From Coniella vitis (lineage: Eukaryota; Ascomycota; Sordariomycetes; Diaporthales; Schizoparmaceae): a DNA stretch of 64,000 nucleotides. The stretch is from positions 1,240,001 to 1,304,000 of the forward strand of contig WUJK01000001.1 of NCBI GenBank assembly GCA_011317545.1, read 5' to 3'. The translations under genes and the position numbers were made by a program. The notes under the pieces are model-generated. The model was given only the letters and a program-made list of their open reading frames with translations, did not search any database and was not told the origin of the DNA. This document shows, in pieces, positions 1 through 11,881 of this stretch (the first letter of the stretch is position 1; each line of letters starts with the position of its first letter).

Positions 1-117
1 TGAGTCACCAATCTTTGGGTACCGGTGCAGGCATCTACCATACACTAACAAGGTACCTTTGTATCTTGCAATATCGAGTGCCGTGAGTAGAGAAGCGTGC
101 GCACGCAAAACTGCGCC

Positions 118-1335
118 TCAAGCACATAAAGACTCGCAGCCAGTATCATCATTCGGCTCAGGCGAGCCGCTGGAACCCTCTGGTACCGATCCAGGACTCT
201 CCATCTCCAAGCCACATAGCAAGACACCCACATCCTCCGCGCAGGAAAGTCCTGACGCATGAAATTGCAAGTTCTTTGATTGAGCTTGGGCGAGCTCCTC
301 TTCGACTAGTTCCCGGGGGAAGATCTTTCTCTGGCACAGAATGTGGCATTTGCCACAGCGAGGCTTGGGGCGCCCCGTCCTCCCATTGAAGATTGTGCTG
401 AAGTGATTTCTTGAGTGGAACGTCTTTGCCACCTCTGGGTATTCTTCCAGGACTCTTTGAATAACGCGCTGTTGGTGTTCCTCGAAAGTTTGGCTTCGGG
501 AGGTGCTCCTCTAGAGCCCTATGACCTTGTCGCCCGCCTCTCTTACGGCGTTGATGCGACTCATACTTTGCGAGGACGGTTCGGTGTCTGAGCGGGTCTG
601 CGCGAGCAATTTCTGTGCCAGCCAATGGTATCGAATGTCCTTGATGACATTATTTGCATCATGCATGGCTTTCTTGATAAGCCCATGTTGTGATTTCAAT
701 TCTAGGCGGAACCAGTTCTCGTTGCTGCAGCCGATAACCTTGATCACCCCGGCTCCTGTGGGTTCCGTGAGTGGTTCTGCCGCACAGGTGCAAACAAAGC
801 AACAATCTGGTATAATATGGTCGATGCAAAGCAATGACTCGACGAACTTCTGATATTCACCAAGCTGTTGTTCTCGTCCAAGATAGAGAGCGTGCAGGAA
901 ATGTTGGAATAGGGGTCGGATGAGAGGGCCCCCATGCTGCGGACACGGTGGGAGGGATGCTCGCAGGTTGGCCAACGGCCCCGAATTCGACTCCAGATCA
1001 CTCCGTGATCGAATCACTCGGTCTGCGGTCACTATGGTGGCCTCCGTCCACTGTGATAGTATGACCCTGAACTCTTCAAATGCGGGAACAGCCGCGTCTC
1101 GATGCGGGCCTGCGGTTTCGAACGATTTTGTCGCCGTTTTATTCAGCATTGTGAAGATCTGCACGGTTCGTCCTAGCCATAAGCTCAAATCGTCCAACGG
1201 CAAAACTTCGAAGACGTGCCTGAAAACAGACTTCAGCCGGTCGATCGTAAATCCTCGAACTTGCGGGTCCGCAACAGAGTTCGGATTCGAGCCCAAGGAT
1301 AGATAGATCCTGGGCCTGAGGTCGGTTGGAGGCAT
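118..1335 (-). CDS. Cys-containing protein of unknown function, two exons
   Basis: I do not recognise this family. Exon 1 (1335..547) opens with an ATG followed by PPTDLRPRIYLSLGS. Read straight through, it meets an in-frame TAG at 513..511, but the same frame stays coding-like beyond it. A 66-base intron (546..481, donor GTAAGA, acceptor TTCGAG) removes the stop and keeps phase, joining ...SRIN-A to EHQQRVIQRVLEEY in exon 2 (480..118). The product is about 383 residues. It carries two cysteine clusters, DCCFVCTCAAE in the second half of exon 1 and RCGKCHILC in exon 2, which could bind a metal. I see no signal peptide or membrane segment. The acceptor is weak, so a genuine nonsense mutation and a pseudogene remain the alternative. 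It stands alone, with about 0.9 kb of non-coding DNA upstream. Confidence 0.6.
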
Positions 1336-2251
1336 CCATTTTCCTTCATATTCTGCGTGCGTGAGGCTCGAATGTTAGGTGTGGGTGGAACGAAAACGGA
1401 AACAGACACCAGAAAGTCCGACTGTTGCTCGCGGCTGCGTAGTGCAAGACGGTGAAGTTTTCTGGGAAGAAAAACAGGAGTAAACAAACAAGGCTGTTCA
1501 AAGCTTGACATGCGTTGCCTTCTACAAGCGGGACCCTGGTACTTTGGACTCGGCGAGCCCCACTTTCAGATAGCTCTGCCATTTCTTATTTACATACTCA
1601 ATGTTGCATTTTTTCTTTTTCTTTCTGTCTTTTCCGTTTCTCAAATCGACCTAACTTGGCCACTATCTGCTGGTTTCCCGAGTTGCAGTTCTTGCATGTT
1701 TGGGCCGCTGACAAAGCTTTTTTTATCCATCAGCTTTCCCAGCCCGTCATGACTGCATCAAGACAACCTCAACTGACTTTTGAAGGTAGCCCCTAGCAGA
1801 AATTTCCATCTGGTTGCAAAATGTATTTCTTACGAATACTTGATAGTACGTATTATTGTGACCACTCTGTGGCCCGTACACCAGCAACATAGCGCTTAGC
1901 CACCATTGCCGCCAGCCGTAGGCTCAGTTAGCTAGTTTTGGAGAGGCAGCGTATTCCACAGCCTTGCAGTATCATCTCTACAGCTTGACTACAGTGCGTA
2001 CAATCCTGTCCATCGATCATTCATGTGATACAAATCGCTGACTGACACGCTCGACCATGGTGGCTTTGAGATATAAAAAGATTGGATGGACAGGGGATCA
2101 CAGCTTTCGAATTGAGATTCACTTCCGTTCGAGTAACAGATCCTCGGTCCTGAGATCTGCGGGAAAATTGATGTATATATCTTTGCAAACGTTTTATCAA
2201 GACTCTCAGTCATCTCGAAATACAGATCACTGCCCTCGACTTGTTTCCAGC
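1336..2251. other. Intergenic region without a supported gene
   Basis: Only short ORFs with no coding character occur here. It separates the promoter side of the unknown gene at 118-1335 from the 3' end of the DUF1996 gene. A T-rich patch lies near 1605-1640. Confidence 0.6.
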
Positions 2252-3445
2252 TCAAGCGCGCGCCGAACGACCTCGAATTAGGGGAGACCGCTTGGCGGCA
2301 GCAGCAGCAGAGCTTTCCGAGGCTTCCATCTCTTTAACAGACGTGGCATAGTCCGAGGTGCCATGGTCTGGGTCGGCATCGGTGGCAGTGCAAGTGGGTG
2401 TGGTACCAGCAGTCCCCAACGAGCCGTCGACGGCGTAGTAGTGGTACTTGTACTCGGCAGCCGTTGCGAGAACCATAGTCTCGGCCGCTTCCTCTGTCCA
2501 CCCCATGATGCTGATGACAAATCAGCTTTTACGTTCTTCTGTTGTGGGGAATGCGTGCTTCCAAGAGGACAAGAAGACCTGCAAACCGGTCTGAATTGGG
2601 ACTTACAAATCGCCGTGGCTGGAGTATGCATTGCCACTAGCCAGCTTGAAAGGAGCAGTGCCGCTCCAGCCGTCGGGGAGAACATCGCGCAAGTCATAGC
2701 GGATCGAGAAGCGAAGCTGAGGCATCCTGTTGTAATCCTCAGGACACCAGTTGCTCGTGCCATAGCTCTCGTTCTTGTACGCCGTCTCGAGAGTGTCGAC
2801 GTTGACGCACTGCGGAAAGTACAACAGGGTCTGCAGATGGGTGCTGCACGTGGAGCTGGGGAACCCATTTTCGTCGGCCTCGATATCCTCGTCGTCTTCG
2901 CAAAACCACGACACCTGCGCATCGGCTGGCGACTCCTCGGCTGTCGTGGCAGAGGCAGAGCCAGCAAGCATCTTAAGGTTCTGGGGAATGGGGACCTCGG
3001 CTTCGGACTCGCCCAGGTTGTAGTAGGCGGAGAATCGGAACAAGGGGACGTAGTCATATGTTTCGCCGTCATCGGTAGTGTAGACCAGAGAAGGGACCCC
3101 TGGAGATGGGAAAAGTAAACAATAGTTAGACGGCAAGAAAGCAAACAAGAAATACCAAAAAGGCCAAAGACATGGGTCTTACTCACAATACGTCGAAAGA
3201 TCATTGGGGTTGTCTGTTGTCCCACATCCTGCTTGCAGCTCAGCGCTGGTGTTGGTCGTCGCAGTAACGCCGTCGGATCCGAAAAAGCTGTGCATGTGCG
3301 AAACGCCATATTCTCCAGGGAATACAATGGGGTCAATATTTTTGTACATGAATGGGTTGTAGTACACATTGGCTTGTGTGTAGCCGTGTGCGACTCGCGC
3401 AGCCACGATGCCAGCTAGGGCGGCGCGAATGGTTGAAAAAGACAT
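2252..3445 (-). CDS. Secreted DUF1996-domain protein
   Basis: Three exons join in phase: 3445..3187, 3099..2607 and 2510..2252, giving about 336 residues. The first intron has donor GTGAGT and the second GTAAGT. The N-terminus (MSFSTIRAALAGIVAARVAHG) is a signal peptide. The DUF1996 hallmarks follow in order: VSHMHSFFGSDG with the conserved His pair in exon 1, DLSTYWVPSLVY across intron 1, the CPEDYNRMPQLRFSIRYDL region, and SHGDFIMGW created exactly at intron 2. That last join is strong support for the exon model. DUF1996 proteins are extracellular or cell-wall associated fungal proteins whose biochemical role is not established. The C-terminal tail is short, with an Ala run followed by basic residues. 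A 37-base A run sits about 50 bases upstream of the ATG. A second in-frame ATG at 3454 is a possible alternative start. Confidence 0.93.
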
Positions 3446-3495
3446 GTTTTGCACTCGGCAAGATATGGAAGAAGTAATACTTTGGATTGGGAAAG

Positions 3496-3535
<40 letters not shown>

Positions 3536-4700
3536 AGAGGGCTATGCGCAAAACGGAACGAAACGAAAGTTGTGAAACGAATGGTTAAAAAAAAAACAGA
3601 GCGTAAGGTGGCTAGGCACAGAGCAAAAGAATGACAAGTGTCGTAACAATTCGAGGCCAAATGCAAATGAGCGTGGGAATTTCACAGCAAGTATATATAT
3701 GTATGCCCGAGATTTTCAGACTTGCAAGTATTGCAGTAAACAGCATAACATCGCAGCCGCCCAGTTTGCAACGTAGAGTACTGTAATTTGAGTCCAACGT
3801 CAAGAGTTGACATACGGGACTTGGCATTGTTTCGGCAGTTCCCACAATGCAACCGTTTGGCCCAAAGGGGAAAATGAGCCGCATGAGATCTTAGCGTAGG
3901 GCGTTTTGTTTTGTTTGGCATGGCGGGAAATCCCTACACGGCATAGGTCCAAACAAGGTCAAGGGGTCAAGGAGGGCTTCTAGGATATAAGGGGTGCGTC
4001 ATGTTTCCGGACACTTCAATAAGCATATCGTATTTAAGTTTCTCCATGCCCCTATTGGCTTGCATTATTCCATGCAGGTTCATTCTTTCCATTGTCAGGC
4101 GTTTCTGTGCATTAGTAGGTTCAATTGCAGGTTCGTATTCCAAGTATATGTTTGATCTTTTGCCGCCATTGCACGTGAATGAACAACGGCAAAGGCGAGG
4201 ATGACAAGTATGATGTTCTTGGCGAGGACTGTGTGAGTGTGAGTTGAACTCACGAGGATCCGCAAAGTCAGCAGCTTGCCTGATGGCGAGCCCCACACAC
4301 ACACCCACACCTTCACCTCTTTCCATAGCGCTCCGTACGTAGTTAGCAATCCCTTCAATCAACCAAGCCTTTCACACATATAGTGACTATGCAAAGAACA
4401 TACAGTAAGTTCCGTATGGTAGCCAAGGAGATCCTCCAGTAGGATGCATTCTGTGGGCACATTCCTGTTGATATGATTGCTCAACATTGTATCCCAATAG
4501 TTGTCGCCACAAGATTACATAAGTAAGAATTTCTGTACATCGGTACCTCCAGCCCGAGTCTTATATAATCCTCTCTGTCAAGCTTATCTTAGCTAATCCA
4601 AGCTCATCTCCACTCCCGTCGCGAATCTGCCCACCCTGACAACGCGTCACATTTTAGGCCCTTTTCCGTCCCGCGGCGCGCTTCTCAGGCGCTTCTTACT
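3446..4700. other. Intergenic region with homopolymer and CA-rich tracts
   Basis: No gene is supported. The region carries A(37) at 3496-3532, on the promoter side of the DUF1996 gene, and a CA-rich stretch near 4292-4310. A tRNA-like B-box palindrome near 4231-4246 was examined and rejected. The right part is the upstream region of the helicase-nuclease gene. Confidence 0.55.
3496..3532. repeat. A(37) homopolymer tract
   Basis: A run of 37 consecutive A on the plus strand, so poly-T on the coding strand of the DUF1996 gene, about 50 bases before its ATG. Such T tracts occur in fungal promoters and 5' leaders. The exact length may vary or be affected by sequencing. Confidence 0.9.
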
Positions 4701-7203
4701 ATGTTTCGAGCTGTTGTCGGTGCCCACCGTCAGCCTGCACTTTCAGCGCGCGGTCATTTCAGCCATTGCTGCCAGTTCAGCTCCAAGTTGTCCGTACTCT
4801 ACCAGTCTTGACCCTCCCAGCCCCATTAATTCTGTTGGCGCTTGATCTCAAAAGCATCTGCTGATGATCCATTAAAGCACGCAGCAACTGCAACAGCGTC
4901 GCCTTCTTGTCCAATACGTGGCCATCTTCCACCAACGACGCGAGAGCACGCCAGCGACACGCCGCCGCCTGTCACAGCTTTCCTTTGTGCCATCAGCCGA
5001 ACAGCAACGGGTTGTGGACCTAGCACGCGCCCAGAATGTCGTCGTGTCAGCGCGTCCGGGTACAGGCAAGACTGCGACAGCCGAGGCCATTGTGGCAGCG
5101 AATGCCGACCGGCACATCGCTATCGTGACGTACTCGAAACGTCTGCAGCTAGAAACAGCGAAAAGACTTGACAGCTATCCTCATGTTGATGTCTTCACCT
5201 TCCACGGCCTGGCCGGCCGACTCTTTTCTACCTTGGTTCCCAACGACGCTGTGCTGCGCGACCTCCAGAGCAGAGCTGTTGTACCAGCTTGGGGTGGCCC
5301 AGCTTACGACATTGTCGTCTTGGACGAGCTGCAAGACTGCACTGGCGACTTGTTCTGGCTCGTGTGCGCCTTTGTGTCGTCTGTGAGCCATGTAGCGGGC
5401 GGGCGGGCGCCGCGCATCGTCACCTTGGGCGATGAACGCCAGGCCATCTACGGCTTTCGTGGCGCAGATTCTCGCTATCTCAGTCTGTCTCCCGAGTTGC
5501 TTTCGCCCCTTTCACCATACCCATGGGCCCATGCAACCCTTAGCAAGAGCTTTCGGCTCTCGCACCAGACGTCCAAGTTCATCAACCAGGCCTTTCTCGG
5601 CGGAGAACAGTACATCATTGGTTCCCATGACGGACCAAAACCGCTCTATGTTCCGGTAGACCCGTTTGATACTGGTGCTCTCGCCGAATACTTGGTGCCA
5701 CTCATCAAGAAGTATGGGCCGGAACGGACCGCCATCCTCACACCCTTTCTTCGCAACAACCAGCCGCTATCCACTTTGACGAATTTGCTCTCGAGAAAGT
5801 ACGGGATACAAATTGCCGTTTCTATAGGCGAAGAGGTGGTGCTCGACGATCTCGTCCTCTCTGGGAAACTCGCCGTGTCGACATATCACCAATTCAAGGG
5901 CAACGAACGTGACCTTGTCATCGTCTTCGGGGTGGATGATGGGTACTTCCGATTCCTTGGGCGCGACCTCCCAGACGATAGATGTCCCAATGACATCTTC
6001 GTCGCTTTGACGCGGGCACACAAGCAGCTCATCGTTCTGCACGATGACCGCCAAGCTCTGATGCCATTTGTTCCTCGAATTGCTATATCACGCACTGCCC
6101 AACTTGTCCCACTCTCGTCGCGCAATATCCAGACGCGTCTTGCTGTGGGTCGCCCTGCCAAATTGGGCCTCTTGCTTCCACGCAATGTTTCTGTCTCTGA
6201 CATGTCACGCTACATTCTGCATGAGATACTTGATGCACTCTGCAAGCAACACCTGGATATCACTACGCTCATTTCCCCCCTACCAGAGAACCACCACATC
6301 AAGGCACCTGACAAGGTACTCACGAACCCAAGCAGAATGCACTATGAGCCGGTTAGTGATATTAATGGCATAGCTGTCGTCGCTGCCTTTGAGCACGATC
6401 TTTTGGGCAGGCTGTCTACTTTGGGCTATAAGAATGGAGGGGAGCCGGCGATTATCCCCACAGCCAACGACGCGAAACCTGCATGGCTTTGCAGAAAAGC
6501 GTGTAAGTACGAGGCTGAGCTATCTGGATATCACTCTCGCTATATCCAGATGGCACACCATGATTTCAACTGGCTGAGTGAACAACTCGAGGCTGCGAAG
6601 CATCGTCTGCGGGATCAATTCAAAGACTTTGAAAAGCTCGCCTTTGAGTACAGCTTGGCACAACGAGAGTTCACTGTACTTGACACTGGCGGCAATGGAA
6701 AAGAGCAGAAGACAAAGATCACAGGACGAGCAGACATTATTCAGTACAACAAGACCCGAAAGATATCAAAAAGCATCCCAAAGAAGAAGTCACGTCTCCG
6801 GCGTGCCCTCTCGCCCGCAGCTGCGGAGGATGGTACAGGCAGCCAAGCTGAGCCGCATGACGAGGACGTCTGTCTTTGGGAGATAAAATTCGTGGGACAG
6901 CTTTCCCTAGAGCATGTGATACAAGCAAGCACGTACGCCTACCTCTGGGCTGTTAAGAACAAGACGGAGAGCCTACCGCGCATCTTGTTGTTAAATATTC
7001 GCAATGGAGAAAAATGGGAAATCAGGGCCAAGGGTGGCAGGGCTGGACTGCAACGCCTTGTCGAGGATGTTTTGAGAGCTAAATGCTCCACTGGCGGAGA
7101 GGTTCCGACTTGCCAGTTTTTGAAAATGTGTGCGAAAACGAGGGAGGAGGTAGAGGCTTTCTGGCTATCACAGACTGGTGGGCTCTCTGAGGCGACGGGT
7201 TAG
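4701..7203 (+). CDS. UvrD-like SF1 helicase fused to a RecB-like (PD-D/EXK) nuclease
   Basis: The main exon runs 4885..7203 and carries a full UvrD-type helicase set: SARPGTGKT (Walker A, about residue 86), VVLDELQD (motif II), GDERQAIYGFRGAD (III), KSFRLS (IV), STYHQFKGNERD (V) and VALTRA (VI, about 405). The C-terminal third holds GRADII (about 645), WEIK (about 696) and QASTYAYLW (about 710), the D...ExK...QxxxY pattern of RecB-family nucleases. Three cysteines close the protein in KCSTGGEVPTCQFLKMC. The open frame has no ATG between its upstream stop (4873) and the helicase core, so a 5' exon is needed. An ATG at 4701 gives 31 codons (4701..4793), then an intron 4794..4884 (donor GTACTC, acceptor CGCAG) that joins in phase. 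The total is about 803 residues. The leader is rich in Arg, Ser and His and has no acidic residue, so mitochondrial targeting is possible. The role would be DNA unwinding with end processing. The first exon is inferred; the rest is firm. Confidence 0.85.
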
Positions 7204-7742
7204 ACTAAACAATAGCTCCTTCTATGAATCGATGCACCGCAGAGTCAGATGTACGTACTGCGTCTTTGATTTTGGTGTCGTGTGCTACTTGGCTATGCAA
7301 GCACACACTGTGGCGGCAAATCGCTGGGTAAAGGCTCTACCATGCCGCTCGCTGTAGCAACGACTACCAACCGCAACCTTGAGGTGATCAGTCAGTCCCA
7401 TGACATTGTATTGTAATGTAGAGCATTCTCTATTAGATTCGGGGCAGTCTAGGATCTCTGGTTGAGTGATATGATCCGAAATAGCAAAGGTCGGTAGCAC
7501 TTGTGGATAGGAAGTCGGTTCTGCTTGGGTTTGCTATCAACACTGGAGGCTTACAGTGCAACCTCTGCGTATTGACAAGCATAGCCTCATCCATAACACA
7601 CGCAAGAACTGAAGAGAGCCAACACAGAGGAATGATTCAGGGATACATCAGGAGGCATATCTAGACAATAACCATGAGAAATAACACATTTGCATAGAGA
7701 CCAAATCAACTTATAAGATTGGTGTTGAGGAGATGAACATCT
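7204..7742. other. Convergent intergenic region
   Basis: It lies between the 3' ends of the helicase-nuclease gene and the LITAF-type gene. I see nothing beyond presumed 3' UTRs. Confidence 0.6.
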
Positions 7743-8494
7743 TTAAGCCTGAGCAGCGTATTTGGAGGGCACTTGAACGACTACAGTCGGTCGATATATA
7801 TGCTTGCGACCTTCCTCAGATATAGTAGCCACCTTGGCTCCGCATGCCGAACATAGGATAACATGATCCTCGAACCAGTGGCAGAGGGCTGGCACACAGA
7901 CGGCGCAGACACAAACAAGGCAACATAGACAGGCCATGATACTAACGTGAGGAGCACAGTTAGAATGTCAAGTCATCTTCTCTTGAAAGAGGCAAACAGC
8001 GGCATACGCAGAAGAATACATACTATTGCATCGAATTGGCCTCTTCTGTGACTTTTGTCATTGCGCGCTGGTGACACCACGGGCAGTCGATATATGTCGG
8101 GTTTGTGTCCAGCTGTTCCAAAGGAGTGACCATTGCCGGCGGCGCACTATCAGGCATGATCATGCCTTTCGCTGGCTGGACTGGGGGAGGTTTATCGATT
8201 ATAGGCTCATGACTAGAGCGAAATACCACAACAGTCAGTTGTCTGCTTTCAGAATTTATGTAATATCTTCTTTGCTCACTTTATCGTTCCGTTGTCTTGG
8301 TCCGCATTCGATGGTGGAATATGTTCTGTTGCCAACCCACTTCCCTCTTCGTCTCGTTGTGCAGGGGAGGCCTCCTGGCCTGAAATGTCCGAATATAGGG
8401 GAGGTGCTGTATTGCAGGAGGACATCTCAACGTCTTGGTCCACTTTCGATGCCATTTTGGCCATAGTATAAGAACAGAGCCGTTGTTTGAACAA
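7743..8494 (-). CDS. LITAF-domain membrane-associated zinc protein
   Basis: Three exons: 8494..8280, 8212..8024 and 7941..7743, with donors GTGAGC and GTATGT, and a CTAAC branch-like site before exon 3. The 200-residue product begins with a Pro, Ser and Asp/Glu-rich tail, then shows the LITAF signature: YIDCPWC, a hydrophobic Cys-rich helix (MACLCCLVCVCAVCVPALC), then the second zinc half VILCSACGAKVATI. In animals the LITAF domain binds one zinc ion through two CxxC knuckles and inserts in the cytosolic face of late endosomal or lysosomal membranes. The fungal members are presumed to behave likewise. Each half of the zinc site lies in a different exon, and both joins keep phase, which supports the model. 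In-frame ATGs at 8464 and 8455 are alternative starts. Confidence 0.85.
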
Positions 8495-10567
8495 TGCTAA
8501 TATCTGGTTGAAAGTTTTGTGGTTCTAACGAAGAGAATGAGATTGTGCGGTCATATTTCGGGGCCTATTTAGTGGGAATATTTATACTAGTTCATGTATA
8601 CTTGATGTGTTGATTCTTAAGGACACAAAATGCTCAAATAGTATTTGACCCCTGTGCAGAAACTTAGCTTACTGCCGTATTTTTACACATGTACACACCG
8701 TGTTCGTCTGATACGATGACCTCTGGCCCTAGTCATGGAGCCATAAGGCTTTGAGGTGCTCTTGTTAGTGATATCGCTCAGAGAGGCTGGGTCGTGGCTG
8801 GCTCAACCACACACGTCTGCGCCCCAAAAGAATCGACTGCGCCCTCAGGAGCGTAGCGTGTAGGAAGGATTACACCTCGTAACCGAAGCATTAGGGCCTC
8901 AATGAGCAGGGTAATTCGTTCTTTATCAGACAGGGGACCAATAGGAATACAGCGGGTAATCAATACCCATGCATGAAGCCAAAAGGACAATATTCCTTGA
9001 TCCTCTCTAGTGAAAAGAATGGCCCCAGATTATGTTACAGCAATGTCCTGTTAGCGTGAACTAGCAGTAATCTGGCCCACTCATTGGATTGTAGCAGCAC
9101 CACGTCCGATGTATCTAAGAGTGGACTGGACTAAATACCTAATCGGGGGTTCTAGGTACGCACTGGTTTATCGCGGCATAACGACGGCCTCACTGCGAGT
9201 TTTCTGGGCATAACACATGTATAAAGTGTTATTCCTAGTGTGCAAGACACGGCAGGGCCAAGTCAACGAAAAAAACGAGAGGCGTAAACCATTCATCTGA
9301 ATATCAAGGAAAGCATGAAAAAGCTTTTCGACTCAGCCAGAGGCTCCTTCGTGTTAACACAAGCTATCTTGGTGCAGTACGAGAGACGTTCTTGAGATTG
9401 TTCTTCCTTTACACATCGTTTTGCCATGAGTATTGCACTGACTTCCGCAGGTTTCTTGACCAGCGGCTATACATATCTACCATTTCCAGCGTTGATCTCA
9501 AAAAACACTGTATCTCAGATAAGGCAGTATAACCAAATTTGAAAGCACACAGTAATCGCTGGATAATTTCATCAAAGGCGTAGCATATATCTAAAGTACA
9601 CATCATAAGTACCCTGATATCAGCAGCTGTTGTCGTTTGAGCCTGAAAATTAGAGAATACAGACTCTCTTATCGAGGATGTCGGAACCCAACTTTGCTGT
9701 AGATCTTCGCTCTTCCTTAACTTAAAGGCTCAAACTGCGCGTGGAATGTACTATGACAAGAAAGGTAGGAGTATGGAAAAGAAAGAATTGTCTTAATAGT
9801 AAGGGACCATCCGCAATAAATTAGCAAGGGACGGCATAAGGTTGGTTGGAGCAAGGCTAAAGACAATGCGTTGTTTAAGTTTACCATTTCGGAAATGATC
9901 CAAGGTGTGCCAGCGTGTAAGCTTCTACATATAGCAAGTGGATTTGGGTATAACTGGTCAGTAATACGCCCCAACGAAAAGGGCGTGATCACTTCGCGAT
10001 CCAGCATCTTATATCATACAGACAGGTATCAGCGAGGCTGTAAAATAGAACTGTGTGAGAGCATTTTATGTCCAGGGCATGCGGTTCCAGGAACGAAAAG
10101 TCTTGTATTCAGTATGCAAACAAGTACTTGCTGGATTATTCTGTAGAAGAAGCTTTTATTCTGGAAACCTGTTCATCTGTAGGCTTGTTATCGATTGGCT
10201 CGCATGAAAGAATCCGGCCTATCTTATATGACTTTAGTGGAGTATTACAAGAATACATTCATGGCTTGGGATGCATTTTCCCCGTGGGACTTACCACACG
10301 ATTGCTGATAGTGGAGTTAAATAACCTTCTAAATAATCCAAGCTAATGCCAACACCGCGGGATGGACATGTGAACTGACTGTAAGTGTGGCGCAAAGGGG
10401 CGAGCAGTCAGAAATAAATACAACGAGAAAGAATGGCTGGATCATCAAACACCGTCTATTTACTAAGAGAATTGGATTGAATGAATATTGTAAGAATTGC
10501 ATTGCGTTCTGAATAAAAATGGCGCCCTTTGTTCACTCTTGATCTCATGGTCTATTCACCATCAACT
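8495..10567. other. 2 kb region without a supported gene
   Basis: Only short ORFs are present. A 70-codon minus-strand ORF (8990..8778) has some coding look but no start context, splice partner or family match that I can recognise. The stretch is AT-rich and may contain decayed sequence. Confidence 0.45.
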
Positions 10568-11881
10568 TTACTCAGTTTCAGACTCATCGCGAAGGTCTTC
10601 CAATGCCATTCCGTTGCCCTCCTTTTCGCGGTAGTAGCTGGGCCGGCCGTTCTCGTAAACCAGCTCAAACCTCGGGTCAAATTCGAATTCAATCTTCGGC
10701 TTGCTGATGATGGAGCCGTCGGTGCACACAGCTACGCAGCAGTGCCAGGGAGTCGTGTACATACCATTGGTCGGCAAGAGGCTAATTGACACTTTATGCT
10801 GTCCTGTCGACTGGTGGATGGAGAGACGAAGGTGGTTGGGCGCATACTTCTTGGTAGCTCTCGCAAAGGCCTGTTGAATAACACAAATGGTCAGTGGGGT
10901 TCCAGTGTTATGCTGTATTCGAAGTATGATCGATACACTTACATCTCCACGAATAATCATCTGCTTGCTGAGATACTTTACATCTCTCTTGTACTGCTTG
11001 CCACTTCGCGTATCACTGCGAAGAAAGATGAAGCGAAGGTCATGGCCCAGGTTGCGAGAATAGCCTTGGTAAGTCATTCTTGTGTCTTCCTTTTCAGCAA
11101 TCTCCTTGGTAGGGTCGAAGTCGGGATTTCCGAACTGGTTCATCAGCGCTCGCCGGAAATTAGTTGCGTTGGCGACATAGGTGACCTCGTCCAGAACGTC
11201 AGGGAGATCTGGGATGTCGACAAGATCCTTGAGACGACTGAACTGGATGTGCTTGAAGCCCTTGTCTACAGCCATGGCGCGGAGGGCTTCACCATAAGCC
11301 CAGGTGTCACGGTCGGAGACGGTCAGAAGGTCTGGACGTCGGTCGAACAAAGTACACATCAGTAGGGCACCACGAATAGGTAGAGAAGGCTACCAAAGAC
11401 TAGGCAGCCGCTTGCGGGATCGAATTGACATACCATTGTAGACCAGACCATCCGAGATAATCAGTATCTCAGCTCCCGGACGGTAGAACTTGCCAATGCT
11501 TTCACATATACCATTCAAGCGTGAGAGCGCAACTTCCTCGGCCTTGTCAGGCAACGTGCCGAGGACTTTCTCCACCTTGTTTGCAGACTTCCAAGGGAAA
11601 GCAGGCAAACACATCTGCACTGGTTCTCCTTTCTCCACAAACTTTCGGATGGTGGCGATGAATGTGGGAGCGCCTTCGTCCCACTTGTCCTGGGCGCCTG
11701 GCAACTTGGTGAGTAGGATGGTCTTGATGACGGCCAATACATTCTCAGAAGTTGCAGTATGTTCATTGTTGTTTTCGACCTCACTCAATCCAATGGTAAC
11801 TTTGTTCTTCTCGAGAATAGATCTGTGCTCCTTGGCTGGTGGCATAGCCACAACGGCGATTTCAGTGGCGCTTGGTGCCAT
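10568..11881 (-). CDS. Isocyanide synthase of the DIT1/PvcA family
   Basis: Exons 11881..11434, 11331..10943 and 10870..10568 join in phase into about 379 residues. Introns have donors GTATGT and GTAAGT. Family landmarks are clear: CLPAFPWKSANKVEKVLG, then ALSRLNGICESIGKFYRPGAE, ISDGLVYND made across intron 1, DTWAYGEALRAMA, HIQFSRL, and near the C-terminus LRLSIHQSTGQHKVSISL and TPWHCCVAV. DIT1/PvcA enzymes convert the amine of an amino acid to an isonitrile in bacteria and several fungi; yeast Dit1 makes an N-formyl-tyrosine precursor of the spore wall. The length fits a stand-alone enzyme, without the fused NRPS-like part seen in some fungal versions. It lies 3' of a Zn2Cys6 regulator on the same strand and near an A-T-R enzyme, so a role in a specialised-metabolite cluster is likely. 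An ATG at 11902 is a possible earlier start. The substrate cannot be read from the sequence. Confidence 0.93.

Noticed and set aside
2363..3118. 251-codon plus-strand ORF
   Set aside because: It is the antisense shadow of the DUF1996 exons.
4200..4330. tRNA-like signal on the minus strand (GAGTTCAACTC B-box-like palindrome with a possible anticodon arm)
   Set aside because: The ends do not pair into a seven-base acceptor stem, the T-arm loop is too short, and no A-box fits.
6508..6554. Intron-like GTAAGT...CCAG segment inside the helicase-nuclease exon
   Set aside because: Its length is not a multiple of three and removing it would break an otherwise continuous frame.
8778..8990. Minus-strand 70-codon ORF
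   Set aside because: Some coding character, but isolated and without motif support.
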